Assembly (NCBI GenBank): GCA_903813345.2
Contig: CAIIXF020000008.1
Location: 14,614,822 to 14,678,821 of the forward strand
Direction of reading: 5' to 3'
From: Owenia fusiformis
Lineage: Eukaryota > Annelida > Polychaeta > Sabellida > Oweniidae
DNA: 64,000 nt
Below are positions 27,301 through 36,000 of the stretch, piece after piece (position 1 is the stretch's first letter; each line of letters opens with the position of its first letter). Under the pieces are notes generated by a model that was not told the DNA's origin, ran no database searches, and was given only the letters and a program-made list of their open reading frames with translations. The position numbers were made by a program, and so were the translations under genes.

Positions 27301-29533
27301 TTAATTTGGGTAATATTTCTATATTTTTCATGAAAAAAATTATTAGCCCAGGAGACTGTTCTCCAAACCGAGAATCGTCCTTTATAAATTCATGGAATAT
27401 CATTCAATACATTTAATAGAACAGTCTCTGTAAATCTGATTGTAAATGACTCCAAAATATTTTCAATTACTCATAATGATGTGTAGCGTGAACCATTAAT
27501 AGACTTTAGTACAAACTTTCCTTTTGAAAAAATCACCCATGTGGTATGCAGTATGAATGGGTTCAAACTCAAATTTACTGCTTAACCTTTTTTCAATTTG
27601 AAAGGCAAAAAATTTACTTTCCATATGGTCAATACTTAAGCTTTGATAATACTGAAAAGATTTGTATCAAACCCAGAGCAAGTAACACATGCTTATGAAT
27701 TGAAATATTTTGGAGTCATATTTTTATCTGTTACAAAAGGGAAAGGAGTTGTAAATTCATTCATAAAAAATGAAATTGATTAATATTAGTAAGCAATGTT
27801 GATTTCGGGTTTACATGACAAATGACCAAACAAGAAATTATGCTGCTATATTGTAGTACCTCTTTTTCAAAGTTGCTCAATGTATCCACATTGAGAGGTG
27901 TGTCGACTTTCTTAGTATGTGAATAAGCCACCCATTCATCAGCAATATTGGAGGCATCAATTCTATATAGCACACATAGCTCCTTTACTGTAATATGAAT
28001 CAAACAACATCATGACAAATATTTTATTAAATATAGAATAAGCACAATGTAACTAGTGTTTAATGATTTTGTTATTTTCGAAAAAATTAACATGGCTGAA
28101 ACTCCCTAAATTACAAAAGGCCACAGTTTTGCTGCACATTATACATAATAACTATCTGAAATATACCAAAGTCAGTACTTGTACATATGTATCCATTTTT
28201 TCATATACCAGGGCTCTCACCAGGAAATATTTAGAGTGTGGTGCTAACATCTTCAGAATAACCGTTCAATCGTAATAAATCATATTTATGTTATGTTCTT
28301 TCCTTTTTACATGCTATTATTGTATATTCAGTCAAGTTTAGACTGTGAAAACAGTCATGATTTGCCAATAGGGTGTGGAGGGAGCTTCATAGAGTGTGGT
28401 GCTGCGCCACAGTCTAAAAGCCTGACGAGAGCCCTGTATACTGTTGCAATATAGCCATTTGATTGCTTATTTTTTAAATTCAAAGTAGTTCCAAACATTT
28501 AAAATTTTACTGTAGCTTGGAGAGAACCATGGAGTCTTTGGTATTGACAATACAATAGAGAATGGTGTTCAATTTTGACTATCGACTGAGTAATACAGTG
28601 CCAGTATTAAGGAACATGTACATGAATGTCTGGGTTTGTGTAAAAAACTGGGTGACCAGGTAACCGGGTAGCTGGGTGACCGGGTACCCTACCTTCCTAA
28701 CATGGTTAGGAATTTGATTTTTTCATTTTATGCCTCAAAACGCCCAACTGACATCCCAATCAACGTACCAGTGACACAACCAATCAAGCAAACAACCAAA
28801 CAAGCAACAAAATTTATTTACCAATAAATCAACCAGCAAAACGACAAACAAAATTAATATAATGTCAATCAGTCAGGCAATAAATCAAGCAACTAACGTT
28901 ATATTGTACATTGTACATTACTGAGTAATAACTACCTAGGACTTCCGAAATTCAAGTTTGTACTTTGAAATACTGGCTTATTTAAAGATTGAAGTGTAGG
29001 CCTATATGTGTTCTCTGCAATTTGTGACAGCCGCTTCTTTTTTTGCTTCGAGAGAACTTTTAGGCTGGTGTTAAGAATCAATTGAGGTAAGAAACATGGA
29101 TGTGGCTCGCGTCAAAGACCAGAACACAAATGGAATTGGAACTAGGAAAACTGTAACATGACACTTGACAGCACCACTAACCAAACAATGCCGTCCATGT
29201 GCATGTAGGCAGTTGTTACAAGTGGACAAATAAGCCCTAATAAAGCCCTAATAAACCTAAATAGTGATATCAGAAATGGAACTGGAAACAATTTGACTCA
29301 GAAATGAGAGCAAGTGACTGAACTGTGAACAAAACAAATAAAATTTCGAACCAACCACAAAAAAGTCTCCTGCATTTCGAGACGTCCAGGCTCGATCCAT
29401 CGAAACTGAAGTGTTATACTCAAATATATAAATACATACACTTATCTATCACATCTTCGTTGTCTAAATTAATGTCGAATGTGGAGAATTCATCCGTTAA
29501 ATCCTCATCTGTTATTGAAGCGTAGGACATCAT
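15199..29533 (-). CDS. POLA2: DNA polymerase alpha subunit B (POLA2), complete, 17 coding exons
   Basis: POLA2 is the regulatory B subunit of the nuclear DNA polymerase alpha-primase complex, which makes RNA-DNA primers; it tethers the catalytic subunit and primase. I joined 17 exons on the minus strand with GT-AG introns and no phase conflict: 1815 nt, 604 residues plus stop, compared with about 598 in human. Order: N-terminal helical domain (residues 1-75), a Ser/Pro/Lys-rich linker with an SPNSFSPANFSP stretch (about 105-180), OB fold (EPVTIIGRVCCDGNGKL, from 269), then the inactivated phosphoesterase domain (AAGPFTTSDS, PDVCILIGPFVDIKNPEVD, IVPSQRDAHHESVYPQP, GVMATDTLFDLGKEE, CVNPGRLAKG). 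The start is the first ATG at 29533; a second ATG follows directly. The gene converges on RAD51 and diverges from the FERM gene. Confidence 0.96.
15917..16150. mobile_element. Foldback MITE with about 80-bp arms
   Basis: GCCTCGCCACCTTTTGGCACATC and GTTGGCTAGATAGATGATGT at the left are matched inversely by GATGTTCCTAAAGGTGGCAG and ATAATTAATCTAGCCAATAC at the right, with TGTCATTGGTTGT / ACAACCAATGACA innermost. It abuts the next transposon. Confidence 0.7.
16157..16925. mobile_element. 769-bp CAGGGTGG..CCACCCTG element with 5-bp target duplication
   Basis: Ends CAGGGTGG / CCACCCTG, with further inverted similarity (AAATTCCAGAG near 16187 and AAATTCCAGAG inverted context near 16900). GTCTA flanks both sides (16152-16156, 16926-16930). 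It contains a partial GTCACCACC family copy (about 16364-16425). hAT-like ends with a 5-bp duplication; no transposase. Confidence 0.72.
17449..17621. mobile_element. TA-flanked CAGTATAACC MITE (guessed pogo/Tigger type)
   Basis: CAGTATAACCTAAGTGGAAC at the left and the inverse of GTGTTCCACTTTACAGGTCT plus CACAG at the right; TA on both sides. GTGTTCCACTT blocks are repeated inside. Same family as 33134-33287, recognised by the shared AGTCAGTTGGTCTTGG core. Confidence 0.68.
17754..17880 (-). CDS. POLA2: POLA2 exon 16
   Basis: Acceptor ATTTTTTCAG, donor AAG/GTAAGT. Encodes CYPLYPPMEEVNIDYDHFEV and YAGLSVVPHILITPSDLKYF, matching the YYPLYPP...PDVLI-PS-L-YFVK segment. Confidence 0.95.
18025..18930 (+). 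pseudogene. Decayed mariner-like transposase remnant in POLA2 intron 15
   Basis: GGCTGATCAATAAGTAGTGACA near 18032 resembles a mariner-type terminus. A frame at 18570-18650 reads GDYIMYERRVYAWHKFKDG, like the mariner helix-turn-helix linker (GD...RV-EWHKRFK-G), and about 18810 reads VCLLQDNDRALPS, like the catalytic LLQDNA-PHT segment. Stops and frame breaks lie between, so it is dead. Similarity is by eye and modest. Confidence 0.4.
18976..19032 (-). CDS. POLA2: POLA2 exon 15
   Basis: Acceptor ACATTTTCAG, donor AAAA/GTAAGT. Encodes NAGSDRLGRLVSHIMTQQ, like human GTSDRFSRILKHILTQ. Confidence 0.92.
19769..19875 (-). CDS. POLA2: POLA2 exon 14
   Basis: Acceptor CATTTTTCAG, donor CAAG/GTTAGT. 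Encodes KIHFMPDPSMLTIDGVVVGV and MATDTLFDLGKEETS, matching the human SINGVIFG-TSTDLLFHLG-EE block. Confidence 0.94.
19979..20294. mobile_element. TA-flanked MITE with CTATATTTGTCTTTA ends
   Basis: TACTATATTTGTCTTTA at the left pairs with the inverse of TAAAGACAAATACAGTA at the right. GCCAAATTAATTAG-like blocks recur inside. It fills most of POLA2 intron 13. Confidence 0.65.
20406..20508 (-). CDS. POLA2: POLA2 exon 13
   Basis: Acceptor GTATTTCAG, donor AAG/GTAACA. Encodes LHTQLIIVPSQRDAHHESVY and PQPSFVVPELAKNK, the VPS-RD-HHE-VYPQP signature of the family. Confidence 0.95.
21041..21150 (-). CDS. POLA2: POLA2 exon 12
   Basis: Acceptor TTGCTTTTAG, donor AAAG/GTAAGT. Encodes IGPFVDIKNPEVDKLTEMTY and EELFLKNITSLVDAIE; the GPF-D motif follows PDVCIL of exon 11 as in the human protein. 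Confidence 0.95.
21184..21231 (-). repeat. Exact 48-bp copy of part of POLA2 exon 7 in intron 11
   Basis: Identical over 48 bp to 23889-23936, same orientation, ending abruptly on both sides. On the gene strand it encodes SLESKYKYMFQKVTD in an open frame that stops soon after (SYY stop). See findings. Confidence 0.92.
21794..21930 (-). repeat. GTCACCACC repeat family, copy d
   Basis: The longest and best-preserved copy in this orientation, from GCATTGACATCACAAAATGT to GGTGGTGACATA, ending 28 bp before POLA2 exon 11. It includes CGAACGCCAACCATCAACAG, which matches other copies. Confidence 0.7.
21958..22076 (-). CDS. POLA2: POLA2 exon 11, phosphoesterase-like domain
   Basis: Acceptor GTATTGTAG, donor CTG/GTATGT. 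Encodes DLHMVIAAGPFTTSDSTAYE and PLVDLVKSLQRDKPDVCIL. Pol B subunits keep this calcineurin-like fold but lack catalytic metal ligands; the AAGPFTTSD motif agrees. Confidence 0.95.
22239..22341 (-). CDS. POLA2: POLA2 exon 10
   Basis: Acceptor CTTTTGTAG, donor GAAG/GTAATT. Encodes IIAAEGLNSTGSKFMASKIY and EGVPPTPAAPMSIE, the end of the OB fold and the Pro-rich linker to the phosphoesterase-like domain. Confidence 0.93.
22765..22920 (-). CDS. POLA2: POLA2 exon 9, OB fold
   Basis: Acceptor TTTTCCCAG, donor CAG/GTGAGA. Encodes 52 residues from EPVTIIGRVCCDGNGKLNAK to QYSLFPGQ. This is the best-conserved stretch and fixed the identity of the gene. Confidence 0.96.
23441..23529 (-). CDS. POLA2: POLA2 exon 8
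   Basis: Acceptor TTTATTTCAG, donor CAG/GTAAGA. Encodes LSDMIDEMGAKLQKHHSIEE and VAHISLPVQ, the helix leading into the OB fold. Confidence 0.92.
23880..24076 (-). CDS. POLA2: POLA2 exon 7
   Basis: Acceptor TAATTTTCAG, donor CATG/GTGAGT. Encodes SATPSKKYNARPGKGEIVCS through SLESKYKYMFQKVTDKAHG, matching the human SATPSQKYNSR and YKSMFQK segments. A 48-bp piece of it is copied exactly in intron 11. Confidence 0.93.
24331..24474 (-). repeat. 37-bp minisatellite carrying POLA2 exon 6 donors
   Basis: Four units start at 24331 (38 bp), 24369, 24406 and 24443. On the gene strand each reads CCTGCTAACTTCTCACCAAC then AAG/GTATGTG, i.e. the exon end plus a strong donor. The unit at 24443 is the one used in my gene model. 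Confidence 0.92.
24448..24575 (-). CDS. POLA2: POLA2 exon 6, with donor embedded in a minisatellite
   Basis: Acceptor TATATTCTAG. Encodes EKIKKRQVTPDNPPTNKRLT and GLNGTPVPFSPNSFSPANFS; ends AACGAG/GTATGT in phase 2. This donor is the first of four nearly identical donors in a 37-bp tandem repeat; only the first keeps the reading frame into exon 7. Confidence 0.88.
25123..25964. mobile_element. TTAA-flanked inverted-repeat element (piggyBac- or Kolobok-like MITE)
   Basis: CTTAAAGGCCCCATGTAAAG and GTTT at the left pair with the inverse of AAACTTTAGACGGGGACTTTAAG at the right. TTAA occurs at both edges, fitting a TTAA target duplication. The interior is very A/T-rich without coding signal. Located in POLA2 intron 5. 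Confidence 0.65.
26159..26179 (-). CDS. POLA2: POLA2 exon 5, 21-nt micro-exon
   Basis: Acceptor TTTTTAACTTTAG, donor AAG/GTAATT. It encodes only EELEILK, phase 0 on both sides, so it can be included or skipped without shifting the frame. The human protein has no obvious equivalent. It lies about 1.6 kb upstream of exon 6 and 0.4 kb downstream of exon 4. Confidence 0.68.
26593..26650 (-). CDS. POLA2: POLA2 exon 4
   Basis: Acceptor CAACAACAG, donor AAG/GTACAT. Encodes VDNNLADDFLEAYSTPGAK, matching the acidic stretch and Y-S/T-TP of the vertebrate protein. Ends in phase 0 before the micro-exon. Confidence 0.85.
26858..26946 (-). CDS. POLA2: POLA2 exon 3
   Basis: Acceptor TTTATTACAG, donor GATAT/GTATCC. 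Encodes KLNRKAGKNKTPKHGSTKK and VIYNADTFAD. An earlier GT after the second AAG would give a stop at the exon 4 junction, so the later donor, which yields ADIVDNN like the human DIV segment, is preferred. Confidence 0.82.
26990..27383. mobile_element. Element with perfect 26-bp inverted ends and two internal direct repeats
   Basis: AAAGGACGATTCTCGGTTTG plus GAGAAC at 26990-27015 is exactly inverted at 27358-27383. Between lie two diverged copies of a roughly 165-bp unit, each with TTATCCCTGCTTC-GAC and TTTAATTTGGGTAATATTTC. It is in POLA2 intron 2. I could not define a target duplication. Confidence 0.8.
27860..27987 (-). CDS. POLA2: POLA2 exon 2
   Basis: Acceptor CATATTACAG, donor GAG/GTACTA. 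It encodes residues 32-74, KELCVLYRIDASNIADEWVA followed by YSHTKKVDTPLNVDTLSNFE: the N-terminal helical domain that in human contacts other replication factors. Confidence 0.9.
27988..29439. other. POLA2 intron 1
   Basis: Contains a MITE copy (28209-28436), a GGGTGACC-rich short block (28655-28690) and a CAAN-rich low-complexity tract (about 28745-28900). No exon seen. Confidence 0.55.
28209..28436. mobile_element. CAGGGCTCTC MITE, copy 2, with 5-bp target duplication
   Basis: Same orientation and about 90% identical by eye to the copy at 2889-3121. Flanked by TATAC on both sides (28204-28208, 28437-28441). It lies in POLA2 intron 1. Confidence 0.87.
29440..29533 (-). CDS. POLA2: POLA2 exon 1 (start codon)
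   Basis: ATGATG at 29533-29528, then SYASITDEDLTDEFSTFDIN and LDNEDVIDK. I chose the donor GATAAGT/GTATGT because it alone gives a phase joining exon 2 as LKELC, which aligns with the human N-terminal domain. Confidence 0.88.
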
Positions 29534-29538
29534 TTTGT

Positions 29539-29546
29539 TTTCCCGC
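29539..29546 (-). promoter_or_regulatory. E2F-like site upstream of POLA2 ATG
   Basis: TTTCCCGC (gene strand GCGGGAAA) ends six bases upstream of the first ATG. It matches the E2F consensus TTTSSCGC, as expected for an S-phase gene. Its closeness to the ATG implies a very short 5' UTR or a downstream element. Motif match only. Confidence 0.5.
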
Positions 29547-29556
29547 TAAATTTTTG

Positions 29557-29564
29557 ACTTCCGG
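29557..29564 (-). promoter_or_regulatory. ETS-like site in POLA2 promoter
   Basis: ACTTCCGG (CCGGAAGT on the gene strand) lies 24 bases upstream of the ATG, 11 bases beyond the E2F-like site. Paired ETS and E2F sites are common in TATA-less promoters of replication genes; no TATA box is seen here. Confidence 0.45.
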
Positions 29565-31076
29565 AATGACACACCACATAAAAGTTTTGACACCATAGGT
29601 TGATTCTGGAAATGGTACACTGAAATATTTATAGATGGCAACTGTGTATACACTACTCGGGAGTTACAGCATCTATACTATATAACTATAGGGCCTATCA
29701 TAGTGCTCATCTCATATCATACTAGTGCTACATGTCTCTGTGCCCACACGCGTGACCCAGGGTTCAAGACATCATCCACTAATTCCTTCTTTCTTCCAGA
29801 AGTAGAAGGAGGTACGAGTTCTGGAGGCCTATATTCGGAGGATGGGGTTACTGGGAAATTTCTGGACGGGGGGGGGGTTCTTGAAAACCCATGATTTCAA
29901 TTTCTGGGTAAAAAGCCAGAGGGGTTAAGGGCAAAAGAGGATCTCCAACGCTTTACCAATAAATAATTTTTTATTATCTTTGTACATAAAACAAATCAGG
30001 AAAGGTAAAACAGACATTTTTTGTCTCCAGACATTTATTTGAAGCAATATTTTTTTCATAAACAGCTTCTTTAGGGAACAAATCAGAGATACAAAATATG
30101 TCTACAGACATCTATTAAACCAACATTTTTTGTAAATAGGGTAGGGAAACAACCTCTAAATGCAAAACTAAATGCAAAAATATCCGACTTGAAATAAATA
30201 TTGATATGATATGATATGAAACGAACAATCCTCTAATTTTCCATAACCATGGGCTTTCATATAAAAAAGTTTCTGATATGTAATGAAACTTTGAGTTTAC
30301 CCCCGAGTTTACCATGGGTTTCTATTTGAAGTCCATGAGTTTACCTTGAGTACATTGGAGATAAAGTGTGAGGGAACTTTTTTGTCTTTCTTCTTCAAGT
30401 TCTGAGTTCGTGTTATGTCAGTGGCCAATTTGCAAAGAAAGAAACATGTCAAACATTCTCATTCTATTTGCATACATTCTATAGAGATTGGAGAGGCCGG
30501 GATGGAGAGGAATCACTTATAAAATCACTGATGAATTACTTAGATCATTAACAGATAGTCTATATCATGAAAATCAATGTTCAATTGACACTGGTCATGA
30601 CTATTTACAAAATCACAACAGGTGAAGGGTTAATAAAGCCAAACACGTGCTGATGTTTACAAGCAGTAGTCTCGAAACAAAATTCAAATTGATCAAACTA
30701 CATCGGTTCGAGGCTATCAGTAGCTTACTGAAAATCGAGAACGAGGTCAAACCTACAAAGTGCTTTTAGAAGTGAAACGAAGGAATTTCAACTATTTATC
30801 TAGTTTTTACCTATAATCAATCGAATAACATACAATAAAATAAACGCAAGGAACAAATGAGTACATATTCTTTGATATTCAGGTAGGTTTTCTTAATATT
30901 TCTTCTGTTTTTCTGTTAAAATAGATTCAAAAGTGTGTGTATATTTTTCATGAAAACCCATCTTTTGTTCAAAACTTTTTGATTGACAAGCTGAGCTTAC
31001 AACATTACTTGTTAGTGAAATTAAACTGTTGTCCTAAGTACGACACTCAAATAATGAATTAGAAATTAACAGAACA

Positions 31077-31646
31077 ATGGCGAAATATCTTACAGGGGTA
31101 CAATAAAGAGTTTCGAAGTCATAACTAGGTCCATTGATGCACAAAATATTCATATGGAAAATAAGTTGCATACTTAGAATGAGAAGGTTTCCTTTTTCTT
31201 ATTCACTTTTTTAACATGCAAGGAAACACAGAAAAGATGTGAAGATAAGATATAAACTAAACCATTTCATTTGAGATGCGACTCATTTTTGACAAAACTA
31301 TGGTAGACCTCTAACAGTAAACATATTCCTAAACTGCGAGAGTGACATAAAATATTTTGACATGGCGAAATATCTTACAGGGGTACAATAAAGAATTTCG
31401 AAGTCATAACTAGGTCCATTGATGCACAAAATATTCATATGGAAAATAAGTTGCATACTTAGAATGAGAAGGTTTCCTTTTTCTTATTCACTTTTTTAAA
31501 ATGCAAGGAAACGCAGAAAAGATGTGAAGATAAGATATAAACTAAACCATTTCATTTGAGATGCGACTCATTTTTGACAAAACTATGGTAGACCTCTAAC
31601 AGTAAACATATTCCTAAACTGCGAGAGTGACATAAAATATTTTGAA
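31077..31646. repeat. Recent 285-bp tandem duplication
   Basis: ATGGCGAAATATCTTACAGG recurs exactly 285 bp later, and the two units (31077-31361, 31362-31646) differ at only a few positions (for example AAAGAGTTTCG versus AAAGAATTTCG). No reading frame is conserved. Confidence 0.9.
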
Positions 31647-31872
31647 GGGTTTTCAGTCTAATTCTGCATTTTGAGTTTAAAAATAAATAATAAGAATAAA
31701 ACCTTAGAAAAGCCCTTACCACTAATTTGGGGCATTTGATTGTCTACAACAAGAACATATCAAAGCTCTCCATGTTAGAATAAAACAAAAAGTTTTTATA
31801 TAAAAAGTGTGAATTACTATACATGGATATGTAAGTATTTCATTACATTCGTGTGGCACATTTGATGTTTTT

Positions 31873-32405
31873 TCGAGGTCTCCTCTGCCGAAGGCAGCGC
31901 AAAGTAGGAGCGTAGCGACTGCTTTGCGGGAGACCTCGAACCATTGATCACGTTTGCTCCTGTAATTATTCACTTCTTCACCTCTTTAAAGTGAGATTTC
32001 AATCAGTTGATCAAATCTTCGGACTTTGACCTCAATTTCAAATATAGATATTTATAAGAAAAAATACTGACTCATTATTATATTTTTAAAAGTCTTTCAA
32101 ATAAAGTGAAATGGAGCCAAAATCAGCTAAAATTATGCAATGTCGTAAAATGGCGTTTCTAGAATATGATGCAATCACCCGTGACGTCACAGACACGTAT
32201 CGCCACATCAACAACTAAAACGATTAATATAGACTTCACTGATTGGTTTAAAGATTCTTCGCATCATTTGTGACGTCATAAACATGTTACCCAACCAACA
32301 ACTAAACAAATAATAACTAATAGGCATATAGGTTCGTTCAGTGCCACGCTCGGATTATCAACAGATATGATAGGGTCAGGAATTTTTTTGACTTGGAGAC
32401 CTCGA
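31873..32405. mobile_element. GAGGTCTCC-ended CG-rich element with two CRE palindromes
   Basis: CGAGGTCTCC near 31875 is inverted at GGAGACCTCG near 31930 and again near 32396. The first 70 bp fold on themselves and are much richer in CG than the surroundings. TGACGTCA occurs at 32182 and 32271. Exact borders uncertain. Confidence 0.45.
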
Positions 32406-32971
32406 CTCGAGGAGTTTGCTGCATTTTCTTGTTGAGGAAATTAATACAGAATGAAGGCCTCTTGATAGTCTAATTTATACATATAACACTTCAAGCCAGT
32501 ACATACCTAACAATTTTATTGGTCTTCTCATAATAGATACAACTTCTTTAATAGCTCTTCTGGACATAAATGTCATAACACATGTTCAAATTATCTCATA
32601 TTTATTTTATGCATGTCAGTCCTGGTATAGTGAGGGGTAGTACATTTTTATTATCTCTGACACTATTTCAAAGTAACAAAGTTGATATAATTATACTTGG
32701 CTATCTGGAGTAACTGTCAGTTGAACACTCCAGGCTGCATATTACATTCACTTAATTTAACATCAAATAATACCAAATCTTATGAAAAATCAAAAATGTA
32801 TGACATTAGCACTCCAGATAAATTATTTTGACACAATGTCGCTGTATATCTTGTCTGGCAAGTGATCTACTACTGTAACACACAGTTATTAAGGTATATA
32901 TATTTAAGAATAAGGGCTTTTTAGTTTATAATGGAATCGATGACATTACATTTATGTGTATCTTTTTCCAG

Positions 32972-33066
32972 GATGTAGCACTTGAATAACTCTTGGATTA
33001 CTTCAACTCAAACAGGCATCTCAATGTGTAATAGAGATTCAAGGGACCAATGCCTAACCAAAATAG
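32972..33066 (+). CDS. FERM gene 5' exon with predicted start codon
   Basis: Acceptor TATCTTTTTCCAG, donor AATAG/GTAGGT. Mostly 5' UTR; ATG at 33050 gives MPNQN plus two bases that complete an Arg codon in the next exon. An upstream ATG at 33024 is in another frame. Because the exon starts at an acceptor, a further noncoding exon must lie upstream. Confidence 0.55.
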
Positions 33067-36000
33067 GTAGGTCAGAGACTTTATAATGTGTGTAGTAGTT
33101 TGATATCAGAAAAGAAGGCAGTAGAATATTATACAGTGAAACCTTTGAAGTGGAACACCTCTAGAAGTGGAATGCCTCACTCACTTTTGAGAGTCCCAAG
33201 ACCAACTGACTTTATGTTAATTGGACCTCTATAAGTTTGACACATTTTAGAGGCACGAAAGGTGTTCCAATGAGACAGGTTTTACTGTACGATGTAAGAG
33301 GACATAGAAAGTTCTCAATGACAGCCCTGGTGTATTTGCTAGAAATTATAATTAAATAAATTATATTGTACCATACAAATTGCAATGTTATTTTAATTGT
33401 GAGTACAATATTGGTCAGTATAGTTTACCTATTGTTAAACAGAAATCATTTTCTTTTGTACCCTTCAAATAATGTTTGTGTTTCTTTGGAGAAAAAAAAC
33501 TTTGTCAACACCAAACAATGTACTTGTGGAATGTGAAATTTTGAATGTAGAAATTTTATTGTACACAAGCCATGTTGAACTGACATTTTGAAGTAGATTG
33601 TCAGATCCTTATACTCCTGTTCGATATGCTAAGTTATATTTAGACTGTTTTATATGCACTTTAAAAGAAAATTTCAGATACTTAGAAAGTTATTATTTGT
33701 CATAAGTCGTGACAATTTAAAAGTTGTAAATCATGTATTACATTAAAATCGATCTGATCTTTGCATACTTGTGATCATATTCTACTGATAAAGAGGAATT
33801 TCATAATTTTTGTCGTGACAAAAAATAGTCTATAAATCATATACCTGTGCAGTGTGCATGTGCATGTATTTTAAACTTTGAATCTTAAACTAGATCTCAA
33901 ACCTAATGCCTATAGCCAGTCCTTCTTTCAATATCATTATGATTCATAAACATAAACAAATATTAAATGTTCAGGAACCCCATGGTAATCAAAATGAAAA
34001 AAGTGCACCAAAAAGCATCTGCCAGAAACCAGTTGAATATCTGAGTTAAATTTAAAAAATAAATTGAGAAATATGGCTTAAACTCTCCAAGGGCTCATAA
34101 TCTCAGCTGATATTGTGATTCATTCTGAAGTTTTGTGGAGAATCCTACTTAACAGGTCAATATACCTGACTTGTCGGCTTGAACAAATATTCTCTCCACA
34201 CATAATATCGTTTCTTAGCTGCATAATAAACTCTGTTCATATCAGTTCAAGCTAAAACCTTTAATGAAAATCGGAAAATGTTTACCTTATCAGTGTACTA
34301 CTAATACAGTTTCAAATTTTTCATTAAATATAGGAATATCACAGACTGTTGATATAGATATTTGAATTTCATTGTTTGTTTCGTGAATATTTGTAAGAAG
34401 TTGCACATTTCAAGTGTAATGTTTTACAAAGCTGTTTAGGCCTCTCTGACTCTACTCAAAGATTAATGTTTGTGGGTTAGATTTTGTCTAGCCAGAAAAG
34501 TTTAGCAAAGAGACTCTTTTGTTGAGTGTTCCCTTCCTGAATTTTGTAGACTGTAGATTATAAGCATGGTACAGCACCATTTAGATTGGATTTGCTTTCA
34601 TCTCCGTTTCTTTTAATCAACCATCAGAATATCTAATGCATATTTAATCTACAATCAAGAGCAGTATTGAGAAAAAAAATGCTATAGATTACAGCACATA
34701 TTTTCTTGTTTTTATTTCAACTTGAAGAGTCATTCACATTTTAAAAAATGGCTAACGATTCACTTGAGCCTTTGTGATGCAGATGTCTCAATTAAAACAC
34801 AATACGATAGTTTGTATATTTTATGAATTCCTTTAGAAAATACATTTTCATTTGCAAACACATGCCATTAGAAGGTACGCTATTGCAAATTTACATTGAG
34901 AAACCACCTGCACATTGAACATGGGATTATTCAATTGTTCATTTAAATGAAAAGTTTGAACAATGTCCAGTAGGTCCAGTAAAGGGGCATAAATTGGTGT
35001 TTTCTTAGTGATTTCTTAACATATTTATCCAAGTAAAATGGATGTAGAGTTGTTGGTACAGCTGTTTAACTAAGAGATTCTGCAACTTACTACACATCTA
35101 TATCTTCAGCAAATTTTTTTTCACTTTAACGCATTTTCATACTTTAAAATAAAATTTATACTGAACCAGTAACTGCATTGAATAAGTCAAAGTAGACTAC
35201 ATATACTTTCAAGAGAAAACATAGCACCAAGTTCAAGTTAAAATAGGTCTCAGACATAATTTCAAAAAATTCCAGAAACTTGAACTGACTCAAACTATAC
35301 TGAAGTTCAAACATTCCAAGATGTGACCACCTGTCATTTCTCTATATTTCTACTGATGCTTATAGTTTTGTATAGAACCAGGGCAGCTTAGCAATGTGTT
35401 TATAATTTAGAATTAATCCCTAATCAAACATGTCTGATCCTTAAGTGAGACCGTGAGACTTTAACCACAATGTACATACATAATTCTTGTAATCATTCAT
35501 GTTCTAGTATTTGTTTCTTGACTAAATTGATTAGAATTCATACTTATTGCATTACATGGAATTTTTGACAAAGACTATTCATTGGTTTAGCCTATTTTCA
35601 AGTGGTCAATCTGATTACATGTTTTAGAGGGATATGCCATGCCTAGTCTTGTTTTAGTATGCCTTCCACTATCCCTCTTTAGGTTTTATATAGTCTTGCT
35701 TCAAGACCCTGGACATCCCTCTCCCTATCCATCCAGGGTCTTGAAGCAATACTAGGTTTTATGTTATATGTGTATGAGGGATATGTGGAAGGGCTTGATG
35801 CTAATTTCAACTTGTTTTCAGACTACTTAATCATTTCTTTGTCTTTATAACACATGTTTTATGACATGCTGCATTTAGTTAGGGATGGATCATTATCAAT
35901 GACAAACATGATTAAAAACTGCCAGTAAAATGTACAATTAATTATCAAATGTTATAGAGAACGTAACAAGCTCCCTAGAAAATGCATCCATGTCAAGCAC

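Larger units (their letters stand above)
29565..32971. other. Divergent spacer between POLA2 and the FERM gene
   Basis: No coding exon recognised. A possible noncoding first exon of the FERM gene could end at 30882 (TATTCAG/GTAGGT), unproven. It holds the 285-bp tandem duplication and a CG-rich repeat with two CRE palindromes. Confidence 0.45.

Noticed and set aside
31722-31973. 83-codon minus-strand frame with Cys-rich end
   Set aside because: It falls in the GAGGTCTCC-ended repeat; CG-rich hairpin sequence explains the open frame.
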